Below, one piece after another: positions 1 to 10,050 of a stretch of DNA of 64,000 nt. Numbering within the stretch: position 1 is the first letter of the stretch; every line of letters begins with the position of its first letter. This DNA is from Prodigiosinella confusarubida (lineage in GTDB: Bacteria; Pseudomonadota; Gammaproteobacteria; Enterobacterales; Enterobacteriaceae): NCBI RefSeq assembly GCF_002847015.1, contig NZ_CP025085.1, forward strand, positions 806,001 to 870,000. Direction: 5' to 3'. The position numbers and the translations under genes are program-made. Below the pieces are notes generated by a model. It saw only the letters and a program-made list of their open reading frames with translations. It did no database searches and was not told where the DNA came from.

Positions 1-123
1 AATATTGAACTGACCGTTGCCAGTCAGAGATCAGTAGATTTATTGTCAACACAATTAAGTAAACTGCTGGATATTGCCTGTGTCGATATTCAGCCGATTT
101 CATCACAACAAATTCGTGCCTGA
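1..123 (+). CDS. ilvM: Acetolactate synthase II small subunit, 3' end (partial)
   Basis: Reading frame 1 is open from the window edge to the TGA at 121-123 and encodes 40 C-terminal residues. They contain IELTVASQRSVDLL and end SSQQIRA, close to the end of E. coli IlvM. IlvM is the ACT-domain regulatory subunit of the valine-resistant acetolactate synthase IlvGM, which makes acetolactate and acetohydroxybutyrate for valine, leucine and isoleucine. The gene is 24 bp upstream of ilvE, as in the ilvGMEDA operon. Its start lies outside the window. Confidence 0.93.
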   Translation, partial: NIELTVASQRSVDLLSTQLSKLLDIACVDIQPISSQQIRA

Positions 124-147
124 GGGGCATCAAGAAGGAAAACAAGA

Positions 148-1074
148 ATGACTAAAAAAGCTGACTATATCTGGTTCAACGGTGAAATGGTTCCCTGGGC
201 TGAGGCCAAGGTTCATGTGATGTCTCATGCGCTGCATTACGGTACGTCGGTATTTGAAGGTGTCCGCTGCTACGATTCTCATCGTGGCCCGGTGGTGTTC
301 CGTCACCGCGAGCATATGCAACGTCTGCATGATTCGGCCAAAATTTACCGCATGCCGTTGGCGCAAAGTGTGGATGAACTGATGGAAGCCTGTCGCGAAA
401 CGTTGCGCAGGAATAATCTGTCCAGTGCTTATATCCGTCCGCTGGTGTTTGTCGGTGATGTGGGGATGGGCGTGAATCCGCCGGAAGGCTATAAGACAGA
501 TGTGATTATTGCCGCATTTCCGTGGGGCGCTTATTTGGGTGAAGAAGCGCTTGATCAAGGGATTGACGCGATGGTGTCCTCCTGGAATCGCGCTGCTGCC
601 AATACCATTCCGACGGCCGCTAAAGCTGGAGGCAACTATTTGTCCTCGTTGCTAGTGGGGAGTGAAGCCCGTCGTCATGGCTATCAGGAAGGGATTGCGC
701 TGGATGTTCATGGCTATGTGTCTGAAGGTGCTGGTGAAAACCTGTTTGAAGTGAAAGATAATGTCCTTTTCACACCACCATTTACCTCTTCGGCGCTACC
801 GGGGATTACCCGCGATGCGATTATCAAACTGGCGAAAGGTCTGGGTTTTGAAATCCGCGAACAGGTATTGTCTCGTGAATCGTTATATCTGGCTGATGAA
901 GTGTTCATGTCCGGTACGGCGGCGGAAATTACCCCGGTACGTAGCGTGGATGGTATTCAGGTTGGTATCGGCAAATGCGGTCCGGTGACCAAGAAACTGC
1001 AGCAGGCATTCTTTGGCCTGTTTACCGGCGAAACCGAAGATAAATGGGGCTGGCTTGATCCAGTAAATCGTTAA
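148..1074 (+). CDS. ilvE: Branched-chain amino acid aminotransferase
   Basis: This 308-residue protein is nearly collinear with E. coli IlvE (309 aa), a cytosolic fold-type IV PLP enzyme. It transfers amino groups between glutamate and the 2-keto acids of valine, leucine and isoleucine. The PLP lysine lies in TAAKAGGNY near residue 159, and the family stretch SEGAGENLFEV follows. The ATG is preceded by AGAAGGAAAA. The gene is the second complete-family member of the ilvGMEDA operon, 24 bp after ilvM and 74 bp before ilvD. Nothing is unusual. Confidence 0.97.
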   Translation: MTKKADYIWFNGEMVPWAEAKVHVMSHALHYGTSVFEGVRCYDSHRGPVVFRHREHMQRLHDSAKIYRMPLAQSVDELMEACRETLRRNNLSSAYIRPLVFVGDVGMGVNPPEGYKTDVIIAAFPWGAYLGEEALDQGIDAMVSSWNRAAANTIPTAAKAGGNYLSSLLVGSEARRHGYQEGIALDVHGYVSEGAGENLFEVKDNVLFTPPFTSSALPGITRDAIIKLAKGLGFEIREQVLSRESLYLADEVFMSGTAAEITPVRSVDGIQVGIGKCGPVTKKLQQAFFGLFTGETEDKWGWLDPVNR

Positions 1075-1148
1075 TTAATCAACTTATTATTTTTCTCTGG
1101 TGATGCGTTCCGTCACCGGTTATCTGTTTAAACTGGAGTAACAAGAGT

Positions 1149-2999
1149 ATGCCTAAGTACCGTTCAGCCACTACTACGCATGGTCGCAATATGGCTGGAG
1201 CGCGAGCCTTGTGGCGCGCTACAGGGATGACCGACGCTGATTTTGACAAGCCCATAATTGCGGTTGTGAACTCGTTCACTCAATTTGTCCCCGGGCACGT
1301 ACATTTACGTGATCTGGGAAAGTTGGTCGCTGAGCAGATAGACGCAGCAGGCGGTGTCGCCAAAGAGTTCAACACCATTGCAGTGGATGACGGTATCGCC
1401 ATGGGGCATGGTGGCATGCTCTATTCTCTGCCTTCTCGCGAGCTGATCGCCGATTCCGTGGAGTATATGGTGAACGCCCACTGCGCTGACGCTATGGTCT
1501 GTATCTCCAACTGTGACAAAATCACGCCGGGGATGTTGATGGCAGCACTGCGCCTCAATATTCCGGTCATTTTTGTTTCCGGCGGCCCAATGGAGGCCGG
1601 GAAAACCAAACTCTCAGATCAGATCATCAAGCTCGACCTGATTGACGCCATGATTCAGGGTGCCAATCCGAAAGTCAGCGATGAAGACAGTGCGCAGATT
1701 GAACGTTCGGCCTGTCCGACCTGCGGCTCCTGCTCCGGTATGTTTACCGCCAATTCTATGAACTGTCTGACGGAAGCGCTGGGCTTGTCACTGCCAGGCA
1801 ATGGTTCACTACTGGCAACGCATGCGGATCGTAAGCAGCTGTTTATCAATGCGGGCTCACGTATTGTTGGCCTGGCCAAACGCTATTATGAACAGGATGA
1901 CGACAGCGTATTGCCGCGCAACATCGCCAACAAAGCCGCCTTTGAAAACGCCATGACGCTGGATATCGCCATGGGGGGCTCTACCAATACCGTCCTGCAT
2001 CTGCTGGCTGCCGCACAGGAGGGCGAGGTGGATTTCAGCATGTCGGATATCGACCGCCTGTCCCGTCAGGTGCCGCACTTGTGTAAAGTGGCTCCCAGCA
2101 TCCAGAAATATCATATGGAAGACGTCCATCGCGCGGGTGGCGTGATCGGTATTTTGGGCGAGTTGGATCGTGCAGGTTTGCTCAACCGTGGTGTGAAAAA
2201 TGTACTGGGCCTGACACTGCCGGAAACGCTGGCGGAATATGACGTTATGCTGACCCAGGATGCCGAGGTGAGGAAAATGTTTACTGCCGGTCCGGCGGGT
2301 ATTCGTACCACCAAGGCGTTCTCGCAGGATTGTCGCTGGGATTCACTGGATACTGACCGTCAAGAAGGATGTATCCGTTCGCGTGAATTCGCCTACAGTC
2401 AGGATGGCGGTCTGGCGATACTGTACGGCAACATCGCTGAAGATGGCTGTATTGTGAAAACCGCCGGTGTTGATAAAAGTAATCTGGTGTTCCACGGTCC
2501 AGCCAAAGTGTATGAAAGTCAGGATGATGCGGTAGAAGCGATTCTGGGCAATAAAGTGGTTGCCGGTGATGTGGTGGTTATTCGTTATGAAGGGCCGAAA
2601 GGTGGGCCGGGTATGCAGGAAATGCTATACCCTACCAGCTTCCTGAAATCCATGGGATTGGGAAAGGCCTGCGCACTGATCACCGATGGCCGTTTTTCTG
2701 GCGGTACGTCCGGCTTGTCCATTGGCCATGCCTCTCCGGAGGCCGCGAGTGGCGGCGTCATCGCGCTGGTGCAAGAGGGTGACATGATTGCCATTGATAT
2801 TCCGAACCGCAGTATTGTGCTGCAAGTATCTGACAGTGAGTTGGCAACACGCCGTGAGGCCGAACTGGCCCGTGGTGATGCCGCTTGGACACCGAAAAGT
2901 CGTGACCGTCAGGTATCTTTCGCACTGCGTGCATACGCCAGCCTGGCGACTAGCGCCGATAAAGGTGCTGTCCGCGATAAAAGTAAGCTGGGAGGCTAA
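1149..2999 (+). CDS. ilvD: Dihydroxy-acid dehydratase
   Basis: The protein has 616 residues, the same length as E. coli IlvD. It dehydrates 2,3-dihydroxy-3-methyl acids to 2-keto acids, the third common step to valine and isoleucine. The iron-sulfur cluster cysteines are visible in SNCDKITPG near residue 122 and in the [11 protein letters not shown] segment near residue 195. The C-terminal half carries GGPGMQEML and [11 protein letters not shown]. The start follows CTGGAGTAACAAGAGT. It lies between ilvE and ilvA in the operon, with ilvA beginning 3 bp after its stop, which suggests translational coupling. Confidence 0.97.
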   Translation: MPKYRSATTTHGRNMAGARALWRATGMTDADFDKPIIAVVNSFTQFVPGHVHLRDLGKLVAEQIDAAGGVAKEFNTIAVDDGIAMGHGGMLYSLPSRELIADSVEYMVNAHCADAMVCISNCDKITPGMLMAALRLNIPVIFVSGGPMEAGKTKLSDQIIKLDLIDAMIQGANPKVSDEDSAQIERSACPTCGSCSGMFTANSMNCLTEALGLSLPGNGSLLATHADRKQLFINAGSRIVGLAKRYYEQDDDSVLPRNIANKAAFENAMTLDIAMGGSTNTVLHLLAAAQEGEVDFSMSDIDRLSRQVPHLCKVAPSIQKYHMEDVHRAGGVIGILGELDRAGLLNRGVKNVLGLTLPETLAEYDVMLTQDAEVRKMFTAGPAGIRTTKAFSQDCRWDSLDTDRQEGCIRSREFAYSQDGGLAILYGNIAEDGCIVKTAGVDKSNLVFHGPAKVYESQDDAVEAILGNKVVAGDVVVIRYEGPKGGPGMQEMLYPTSFLKSMGLGKACALITDGRFSGGTSGLSIGHASPEAASGGVIALVQEGDMIAIDIPNRSIVLQVSDSELATRREAELARGDAAWTPKSRDRQVSFALRAYASLATSADKGAVRDKSKLGG

Positions 3000-3002
3000 C
3001 TC

Positions 3003-4547
3003 ATGGCTGTCTCACAACCGCTTCCTGCCGAGCCCTGTTGCGCTGAATATTTGCGGGCGATCTTGCGCGCGCCGGTATATGAGGTGGCACAGGTTACGCC
3101 GCTGGAGAAAATGGACAAACTCTCTGCCCGGCTGGGAAATATCATTCTGGTGAAACGAGAAGATCGTCAGGCTGTACACAGCTTTAAGCTGCGTGGCGCC
3201 TACGCGATGATGGCCGGGCTGAGTGATGAACAGAAATCCCATGGTGTGATCACCGCATCGGCAGGCAATCATGCACAGGGCGTGGCGCTTTCCGCCAATC
3301 GTCTGGGTATCAAAGCGCTGATTGTGATGCCGGTTGCTACGGCGGATATCAAAGTGGATGCCGTGCGCGGTTTTGGTGGGGAGGTGTTGTTGCACGGTGA
3401 TAACTTTGATGAGGCGAAAGCCAGGGCCATTGAGTTGTCACAGCAGCAGAAAATGACTTTTGTGCCGCCATTTGATCATCCGGCAGTAATTGCCGGGCAG
3501 GGTACGCTGGCGATGGAACTGTTACAGCAGGACGCGCATCTCGATCGGGTATTTGTTCCGGTTGGTGGTGGTGGTCTGGCTGCTGGGGTTGCTGTGCTGA
3601 TCAAACAGTTGATGCCGCAGATCAAGGTTATTGGCGTCGAGGCGGAAGATTCCGCCTGCCTGCGCGCAGCGTTGGATGCCGGTCGCCCGGTAGATTTGCC
3701 GCGTGTCGGCTTATTTGCCGAAGGTGTGGCGGTAAAACGTGTCGGCGATGAAACGTTCCGGTTGTGCCGTGAGTACCTGGATGATGTCATCACTGTTGAC
3801 AGTGATGCCATCTGTGCGGCGGTTAAGGACTTGTTCGAGGATGTTCGCGCGGTAGCTGAGCCTTCCGGGGCATTGGCGCTAGCGGGCATGAAAAAATATA
3901 TCCAGCAGCACCATATTCAGGGTGAACGGCTGGCGCATGTCCTTTCCGGCGCCAACGTGAATTTTCATGGCCTGCGTTATGTTTCCGAACGCTGTGAACT
4001 GGGTGAGCAGCGTGAAGCACTGATGGCGGTCACCATTCCCGAGCAGAAAGGCAGTTTCCTCAAATTCTGCCAACTGCTGGGAGGACGCTCTGTCACCGAG
4101 TTTAATTATCGCTATGCGGATGCGGATAACGCCTGCATTTTTGTGGGTGTACGTCTGACCCGCGGTAATGTTGAGCGTCAGGAAATCATTGCTGAGCTGT
4201 CGGCAGATGGCTACCAGGTAGTGGATCTTTCCGATGATGAAATGGCCAAGTTGCATGTGCGTTATATGGTCGGTGGTCGGCCTTCCAAACCGTTGCGGGA
4301 AAGATTGTACAGTTTTGAGTTTCCGGAATCGCCCGGAGCCTTGCTGAAATTCCTCAATACGCTGGGAACGTACTGGAATATTTCGTTGTTCCATTATCGC
4401 AGTCACGGTATGGACTTTGGCCGCGTACTGGCTGCCTTTGAGCTGACGGAGCGCGATCCGGAGTTTGAGCAACATCTACAGGCACTGGGCTACGAATGTC
4501 ATGATGAGACGCAGAATCCGGCATTCCGCTTTTTTCTGAAAGGGTGA
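3003..4547 (+). CDS. ilvA: Threonine deaminase (biosynthetic)
   Basis: The 514-residue protein matches E. coli IlvA in length. It converts threonine to 2-oxobutyrate, the committed and isoleucine-inhibited step of isoleucine synthesis. The PLP lysine is K62 in HSFKLRGAY, and the glycine-rich phosphate loop is PVGGGGLAAG. Two C-terminal ACT-like regulatory repeats span roughly residues 335-510, with the second starting near LRERLYSFEFPESPG. The start is 3 bp after the ilvD stop, and the ilvD 3' end GGGAGG provides the ribosome binding site. It is the last gene of the ilvGMEDA operon. Confidence 0.97.
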   Translation: MAVSQPLPAEPCCAEYLRAILRAPVYEVAQVTPLEKMDKLSARLGNIILVKREDRQAVHSFKLRGAYAMMAGLSDEQKSHGVITASAGNHAQGVALSANRLGIKALIVMPVATADIKVDAVRGFGGEVLLHGDNFDEAKARAIELSQQQKMTFVPPFDHPAVIAGQGTLAMELLQQDAHLDRVFVPVGGGGLAAGVAVLIKQLMPQIKVIGVEAEDSACLRAALDAGRPVDLPRVGLFAEGVAVKRVGDETFRLCREYLDDVITVDSDAICAAVKDLFEDVRAVAEPSGALALAGMKKYIQQHHIQGERLAHVLSGANVNFHGLRYVSERCELGEQREALMAVTIPEQKGSFLKFCQLLGGRSVTEFNYRYADADNACIFVGVRLTRGNVERQEIIAELSADGYQVVDLSDDEMAKLHVRYMVGGRPSKPLRERLYSFEFPESPGALLKFLNTLGTYWNISLFHYRSHGMDFGRVLAAFELTERDPEFEQHLQALGYECHDETQNPAFRFFLKG

Positions 4548-4649
4548 TGATTGCTGTTGCAATGTGCTGCGTCCGGTGGAGTTTATCCGCCGGGCGCGCT
4601 ATCGTTTAGCGTGTTCTTTTACTCCTCCCGGTTTATGGATGATGACATC

Positions 4650-5390
4650 ATGACGATACGCTTTGGCGGTTTTTCTCCGCAGGGGTTGATCTTTCTGCAA
4701 CAGGTACGGCAGAAAAACAGCAAGGAATGGTTTGAGGAACATCGTTCGCTCTATGAGGAGACGCTGCTGACGCCGTTCCGTGCGCTGGTGGAATCACTGA
4801 GCATTACCATGCTACAGATTGACGATCATTTTGAAACTCGCCCGACGATAGGTAAAACCCTGTCCCGTATTCATCGCGATACCCGTTTTTCTCATGATAA
4901 ATCCCGTTATCGAGACCGGATGTGGCTGACCTTTAAGCGTACCCAGAAAGACTGGACGGATGCGCCGGTCTATTTCTTTGAGATCACGCCGGACAGTTGG
5001 CGCTATGGTTTGGGTTACTACAGCGCCAGCCGTACCACCATGGAGTTGTTTCGCCAGACATTACGGGATAATCCGCAGGGATTTTTGGATATAGCGGCCT
5101 GTTTGGGTGATGAGTTTGTGCTGGAAGGGGAAAGCTATAAACGCCCGTTGATTAAAGATCAGCCCGTTGAGCTGGCCTGCTGGTATAACCGTAAGTCGTT
5201 TGCCGCCATGGTAACACGACAGGATATGGAGCTTCTTTTTGACGGAGATCTGGCATCGGTGCTGGCAAGGGGATTTACCCGGCTGGAGCCGCTGTATCAT
5301 TATCTGATGAAAATTGAAATCATGAAGAAGGCGGCTGAACCAGCAAATGTCAGCCCCGCCTTTCTGGATGACAAATGGTTCAGTCGTTGA
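4650..5390 (+). CDS. DUF2461 domain-containing protein
   Basis: The frame is open from 4551, but family similarity begins at MTIRFGGFSPQGLIFL, so the ATG at 4650 (about 246 aa) is preferred. The ATG at 4635 is an alternative, and neither has a strong ribosome binding site. The pattern KNSKEWFEEHR..YEE near the N terminus, followed by RIHRDTRFSHDKSRY, is typical of the DUF2461 (TIGR02453) family of cytosolic proteins with no established function. It sits between ilvA and the convergent ilvY. No role in amino acid synthesis is shown by the sequence. Confidence 0.75.
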   Translation: MTIRFGGFSPQGLIFLQQVRQKNSKEWFEEHRSLYEETLLTPFRALVESLSITMLQIDDHFETRPTIGKTLSRIHRDTRFSHDKSRYRDRMWLTFKRTQKDWTDAPVYFFEITPDSWRYGLGYYSASRTTMELFRQTLRDNPQGFLDIAACLGDEFVLEGESYKRPLIKDQPVELACWYNRKSFAAMVTRQDMELLFDGDLASVLARGFTRLEPLYHYLMKIEIMKKAAEPANVSPAFLDDKWFSR

Positions 5391-5496
5391 GATTACTTGG
5401 TTTTAGCCATCAGATAATTAAATAGATAACTTTCGCCTTAGCTGACGGCCTAAAAAATGGCCAACGACAAAAGTAGCATGATAAACGATAGTTCCA

Positions 5497-6384
5497 TTAT
5501 TTTTTCTGTAAGGTTTCCCAGAAGGCGGCAATAAGTGGTTCGCTCAGCCGTTTTTTCTGTACGCAAACGCCCAGTTCAAACGGTTCCATTGCCTGTCCTG
5601 GTAATACCGACACTCGATTACGTACCGGCTCCGGACTATTTTCAAGTACGACATCAGGGATTAGCGCAATACCGCACCCTAATGCGACCATCGACACCAT
5701 TGCCTCATGGCCTGATACTGTGGCGTAGATTGGTGGATTGGCAATATGCTGGCGGCGAAACCAGACATCGATCCGTTTTCTCACTGGCCCATGCTCTGGC
5801 AGGATAAACGGAATCTGTGACCAGTCTGGTTCAGGTTGGCGCGCCTGTGTCTGTACCGCGCAAGGTAGTGCCGGAATAATCAATACCAGTGGAATCTTGC
5901 CGATAGGCATGAATTCTACGCTGGCAGGCAGCGTTTCCGGATGACCGGCAATACCGAGGTCGGCTTCGTTCGACTGTACTTTTTCCACCGCATCGGCAGC
6001 ATCACCGGTGGTGAGTTTTATTTCCACCAGTGGATGTGCGGCTCGAAAATGGTCAAGAATGGGCGGTAGATGGCTGTAGGCGGCAGTTACTGAACAAAAC
6101 AGCCGCAGTTCTCCACTCAGTGACTGGCCGCGTTGGCCCAGCACCAACTGTAATTGTTGATACTGTAACAGTGTTTGCTGAGCGAAGGTTTTCAGGTGTT
6201 CACCGGCATCGGTGAGCTGAACGGTACGGTTATCCCGCAGAAACAGCGACTGGCCGATGTCCTCTTCCAATCGCTGAATTTGCCGCGATAGTGTCGATGG
6301 GCTGATGTGCATCGCCTTGGCGGTACGACCAAAATGGTGACTTTCCACCAGATGCAGAAACAATTTGAGATCTCGTAAGTCCAT
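5497..6384 (-). CDS. ilvY: LysR-type activator of ilvC
   Basis: The 295-residue LysR regulator is close to E. coli IlvY (297 aa). The N-terminal winged helix-turn-helix contains ISPSTLSRQIQRLEED near residues 28-43. The effector domain includes the IlvY-typical SVTAAYSHLPPILD near residue 101. IlvY activates ilvC when acetolactate or acetohydroxybutyrate is present and represses itself. It is transcribed divergently from ilvC with about 165 bp between the start codons, the arrangement found in E. coli. Confidence 0.95.
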   Translation of the reverse strand: MDLRDLKLFLHLVESHHFGRTAKAMHISPSTLSRQIQRLEEDIGQSLFLRDNRTVQLTDAGEHLKTFAQQTLLQYQQLQLVLGQRGQSLSGELRLFCSVTAAYSHLPPILDHFRAAHPLVEIKLTTGDAADAVEKVQSNEADLGIAGHPETLPASVEFMPIGKIPLVLIIPALPCAVQTQARQPEPDWSQIPFILPEHGPVRKRIDVWFRRQHIANPPIYATVSGHEAMVSMVALGCGIALIPDVVLENSPEPVRNRVSVLPGQAMEPFELGVCVQKKRLSEPLIAAFWETLQKK

Positions 6385-6406
6385 GCGATGTCAGCCTCAT
6401 TTTTAC

Positions 6407-6454
6407 GTTGCATATCTTGCAATATCACGTTGTTAATATATCAATTTAAGCAAC
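6407..6454. promoter_or_regulatory. Candidate IlvY operator region between ilvY and ilvC
   Basis: The ilvY-ilvC intergenic region carries two dyads near the ilvY start. One is TTGCATATCTTGCAATAT (6408-6425), and the other has GTTG at 6429-6432 paired with CAAC at 6451-6454. LysR proteins bind T-N11-A type dyads, and IlvY of E. coli binds tandem operators in this same interval. The exact borders are inferred by eye. Confidence 0.45.
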
Positions 6455-6550
6455 ACGTTTCCTGTCATATGATGGGATATTCTGGGCGCTGTGAAAACGG
6501 CTAACCTTACTGAACATTAGCAAATAACACACGATATGGAGCACCACCAC

Positions 6551-8029
6551 ATGGCTAATTATTTCAACACATTGAACCTGCGTCAGCAGCTGGCTCAATT
6601 GGGTAAATGTCGTTTTATGGGCCGCGACGAATTCGCCGATGAAGCCAGCTATCTGAAAGGTAAAAAAGTGGTGATCGTCGGCTGTGGCGCTCAGGGTCTG
6701 AATCAGGGCCTGAACATGCGCGATTCCGGGCTGGATATTGCGTATGCCTTGCGTCGGGAGGCGATTGCCGAGAAGCGCGCATCGTGGCGTAAAGCCACCG
6801 AAAACGGTTTTAAAGTCGGTACTTATGAAGAACTGATCCCGCAGGCAGATCTGGTGGTTAATCTGACGCCGGACAAACAGCACACCTCCGTTGTGCAGGC
6901 CGTGCAGCCGTTGATGAAGCAAGGTGCTGCATTGGGTTACTCCCATGGTTTCAACATCGTTGAAGTGGGTGAACAAGTGCGCAAAGACATCACTGTGGTG
7001 ATGGTGGCACCGAAATGCCCGGGTACGGAAGTACGTGAAGAATACAAACGTGGTTTTGGTGTGCCGACCCTGATTGCGGTGCATCCGGAAAACGATCCGA
7101 AAGGTGAAGGTATGGCGATTGCCAAAGCCTGGGCCGCAGCAACCGGCGGTCACCGTGCCGGCGTGCTGGAGTCCTCTTTCGTGGCGGAAGTAAAATCCGA
7201 CCTGATGGGTGAGCAGACTATTCTGTGCGGCATGTTGCAGGCGGGTTCGTTGTTGAGTTTCGACAAGCTGGTGGCTGATGGTGTTAACGCGACTTATGCG
7301 GAAAAACTGGTCCAGTTCGGTTGGGAAACCATTACCGAAGCGTTGAAACAAGGCGGGATTACCCTGATGATGGATCGTCTGTCGAATCCGGCCAAGCTGC
7401 GAGCCTTCGCGTTGTCTGAGCAACTGAAAACCATCATGGAACCGTTATTCCAGAAGCATATGGACGATATCATTTCTGGCGCATTTTCCAGCGGTATGAT
7501 GGCGGACTGGGCAAATGATGATGTTAAATTGCTGACCTGGCGCGAAGAAACCGGTAAAACCGCTTTTGAAAATGCGGCACAGTATGAAGGTAAAATTGCC
7601 GAGCAGGAATATTTCGATCATGGCGTATTGATGATTGCAATGGCCAAGGCCGGGGTAGAACTGGCATTTGAAACGATGGTGAGTGCCGGCATTATTGAAG
7701 AATCCGCTTATTATGAATCACTGCATGAACTGCCGTTGATTGCCAACACCATTGCCCGTAAGCGTTTGTATGAAATGAACGTAGTGATTTCCGATACGGC
7801 AGAATACGGCAACTACCTGTTTGCCAACGCGGCCGTACCATTGCTGAAAGAGAAATTCATGGGCTCTCTGCAACCGGGTGATATCGGTAGATCAGTGGCT
7901 GCGACGAATGTAGATAACGCCCAGTTGCGTGATGTGAATGAAGCTATCCGCAATCATCCAATCGAAACCATCGGTAAGAAGCTGCGTGGCTACATGACTG
8001 ATATGAAACGCGTCGCTGTTGCAGGTTAA
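6551..8029 (+). CDS. ilvC: Ketol-acid reductoisomerase
   Basis: The protein has 492 residues from the ATG at 6551, which is preceded by GATATGGAGCACC. An upstream in-frame ATG at 6536 would add five residues and is not favoured. It is the long class II enterobacterial IlvC, which isomerises and reduces acetolactate or acetohydroxybutyrate with NADPH and Mg2+. The dinucleotide motif is [12 protein letters not shown] near residue 44. The Mg-binding segment [13 protein letters not shown] and a second knotted domain follow. It stands alone under IlvY control. Confidence 0.97.
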   Translation: MANYFNTLNLRQQLAQLGKCRFMGRDEFADEASYLKGKKVVIVGCGAQGLNQGLNMRDSGLDIAYALRREAIAEKRASWRKATENGFKVGTYEELIPQADLVVNLTPDKQHTSVVQAVQPLMKQGAALGYSHGFNIVEVGEQVRKDITVVMVAPKCPGTEVREEYKRGFGVPTLIAVHPENDPKGEGMAIAKAWAAATGGHRAGVLESSFVAEVKSDLMGEQTILCGMLQAGSLLSFDKLVADGVNATYAEKLVQFGWETITEALKQGGITLMMDRLSNPAKLRAFALSEQLKTIMEPLFQKHMDDIISGAFSSGMMADWANDDVKLLTWREETGKTAFENAAQYEGKIAEQEYFDHGVLMIAMAKAGVELAFETMVSAGIIEESAYYESLHELPLIANTIARKRLYEMNVVISDTAEYGNYLFANAAVPLLKEKFMGSLQPGDIGRSVAATNVDNAQLRDVNEAIRNHPIETIGKKLRGYMTDMKRVAVAG

Positions 8030-8057
8030 TTCATTACGTTATTCCGAATAGCATAGC

Positions 8058-8091
8058 AAAAAGGGCACAACGCAGGTTGTGCCCTTTTTTT
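8058..8091. terminator. Bidirectional terminator between ilvC and putP
   Basis: A perfect 9-bp stem, GGGCACAAC (8063-8071) and GTTGTGCCC (8076-8084), with a GCAG loop is flanked by an A-run upstream and a T-run downstream. It can therefore terminate ilvC on the plus strand and putP on the minus strand, which converge here. Confidence 0.9.
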
Positions 8092-8103
8092 ATTGAGAGT
8101 TGA

Positions 8104-9588
8104 TTAGTGGGCTCTGAATTCTGCCTCTGCTGTATGGAATCGTTCGGTAATATCAGTCGATGGAGCCAGCCCCATCAGGCTGACCAGGAAAATAGCCACG
8201 GAGCTGAAAAGGAAGCCGGGAATGATTTCATACAGGCCCAGCCAGTCGTACTGTTTCCAGAGGATCACCGTAGCCGCGCCGATCAACATGCCGGCCAGCG
8301 CGCCATTGCGGGTCATCCGCGGCCAAATCAGGGAAATCAGAATGACAGGTCCAAATGCCGCACCAAAGCCAGCCCAGGCATAGCTCACCAGTCCCAGCAC
8401 CCTATTCTCCGGGTTGGTTGCCAGCATAATGGCGACTACCGCAACCAGTAGCACCATCGAACGGCCTACCCATACCAACTCTTTCTGGCTGGCGTTTTTA
8501 CGCAGGAATGGTTTGTATAAATCTTCCGTGATTGCGCTGGAACATACCAGTAATTGGCAGCTCAGGGTGCTCATCACTGCTGCCAGAATGGCCGCCAGAA
8601 GGATGCCTGCTATCCACGGGTTAAACAATAACATAGCCAGATCGATAAATACCCGTTCACTGTTTTGGGAAACGTTACCTGCTTGTCCGGGGTTCTCAGC
8701 GAAATAGGCAATACCGAAGAAACCGACGGTGACCGCACCCACCAGACACAGGATCATCCAGGTCATGCTGATACGGCGGGCTTGGTGGATGGTATGGTGT
8801 GAGTCAGCGGCCATAAAACGGGCCAGAATGTGGGGTTGACCGAAGTAACCCAAGCCCCAACCCATCAACGAGATGATGGCTACGGTGTTTAATCCTTTGA
8901 ACATATCTATATTGGATATGCTTTTGGCTTCGATCATCGCCAGCGATGTATCAATACCGCCAACGGACAGAATGACCATCACGGGCGTCAGAATTAGCGC
9001 AAAAATCATCAGGCTGGCTTGAATCGTGTCTGTCCAGCTCACTGCCAGATAACCACCAATGAAAGTGTAGGCAATCGTCGCTATCGCACCTAGCCATAGC
9101 GCGGTACCGTAACTCATGCCAAAAGTGCTTTCAAACAGGCGGGCGCCCGCCACAATACCAGAGGCGCAGTAAACGGTGAAAAAAATCAGAATTACCAGTG
9201 CTGAGATCACTCGCAGTAGTTTGCTTTTGTCTTCAAAACGATGGGTAAAGTAGTCGGGCAATGTCAGCGAGTTATGGTTAATCTCGGTATGTACGCGTAA
9301 GCGTCCGGCAACCCACTTCCAGTTCAGGTAGGCACCGATGGTCAGGCCGATGGCGATCCAGCTTTCTGATATGCCGGAAAGAAAAACGGCTCCCGGTAAA
9401 CCCATCAGCAGCCAGCCACTCATGTCGGAAGCGCCGGCAGACAGCGCTGTCACCAGACTCCCCATACGACGGCCACCCAAAATATAGTCACCGAAGTTGT
9501 TGGTTGCCCGGTATGCGATGAATCCAATCAGAACCATCCCGAAGATATACACCAGAAAGGTCACCAGCATCGGTGTGCTTATCGTCAT
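8104..9588 (-). CDS. putP: Sodium/proline symporter
   Basis: The 494-residue membrane protein aligns along its length with E. coli PutP (502 aa), an SSS-family Na+/proline symporter with 13 membrane helices. Its N terminus is MTISTPMLVTFLVYIFGM. The sodium and substrate region SAGASDMSGWLLMGLPG lies near residues 50-66. The start follows GGAGAGATAA. It is transcribed divergently from putA, with about 460 bp between them, as in other enterobacteria where PutA represses both. Confidence 0.96.
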   Translation of the reverse strand: MTISTPMLVTFLVYIFGMVLIGFIAYRATNNFGDYILGGRRMGSLVTALSAGASDMSGWLLMGLPGAVFLSGISESWIAIGLTIGAYLNWKWVAGRLRVHTEINHNSLTLPDYFTHRFEDKSKLLRVISALVILIFFTVYCASGIVAGARLFESTFGMSYGTALWLGAIATIAYTFIGGYLAVSWTDTIQASLMIFALILTPVMVILSVGGIDTSLAMIEAKSISNIDMFKGLNTVAIISLMGWGLGYFGQPHILARFMAADSHHTIHQARRISMTWMILCLVGAVTVGFFGIAYFAENPGQAGNVSQNSERVFIDLAMLLFNPWIAGILLAAILAAVMSTLSCQLLVCSSAITEDLYKPFLRKNASQKELVWVGRSMVLLVAVVAIMLATNPENRVLGLVSYAWAGFGAAFGPVILISLIWPRMTRNGALAGMLIGAATVILWKQYDWLGLYEIIPGFLFSSVAIFLVSLMGLAPSTDITERFHTAEAEFRAH

Positions 9589-10050
9589 TTATCTCTCCAT
9601 TGTCATTATTATTTATTCGCACGCCCTATGCGCTTGCGATTGGCTATTCCGTTACTCTGTCCGGAACGGGGGCAGATTCGGAAGGGGGTTGGTTGCAATA
9701 AGTTGTACCTCCTGTCGGGGCTGAACGATTTTTATCCTAATTGAGATGCATTGACGTTAACAATACATTTAACATATGGATTACATAAATTTCACGCGGC
9801 GTCACATTTATCTGTCAGGTTGCACCATAAAATTACAGGAAACATGCCAGGATTATGAAAAAATCCGACAATCTACGGTGTTACAGCTAATTCCATCATC
9901 GGTTATGCATATCAGTGTCAGCAAAAACCAGCCAGATTAACAGGTTGATAAAATGAGCAAGATTGTTTTATTAACAAGGTTGCACAAAGTTGCAACATGT
10001 ATGATAGTGACAATCTTTCCAACATCTATTTCTTCACCACAGGAGTGGAT
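9589..10050. promoter_or_regulatory. put control region with repeated GTTGCA PutA operators
   Basis: This 462-bp divergent spacer contains no gene but holds four plus-strand GTTGCA motifs at 9692-9697, 9819-9824, 9979-9984 and 9989-9994. The last forms the palindrome GTTGCAAC (9989-9996). GTTGCA is the core bound by the ribbon-helix-helix domain of E. coli PutA. Two sites lie about 55-70 bp before the putA start and two lie nearer putP. PutA, when not engaged with proline at the membrane, would repress both genes. Confidence 0.7.

Noticed and set aside
6446-7423. A long minus-strand open frame opposite ilvC
   Set aside because: It is a shadow of ilvC in an antisense frame with no protein-family character.
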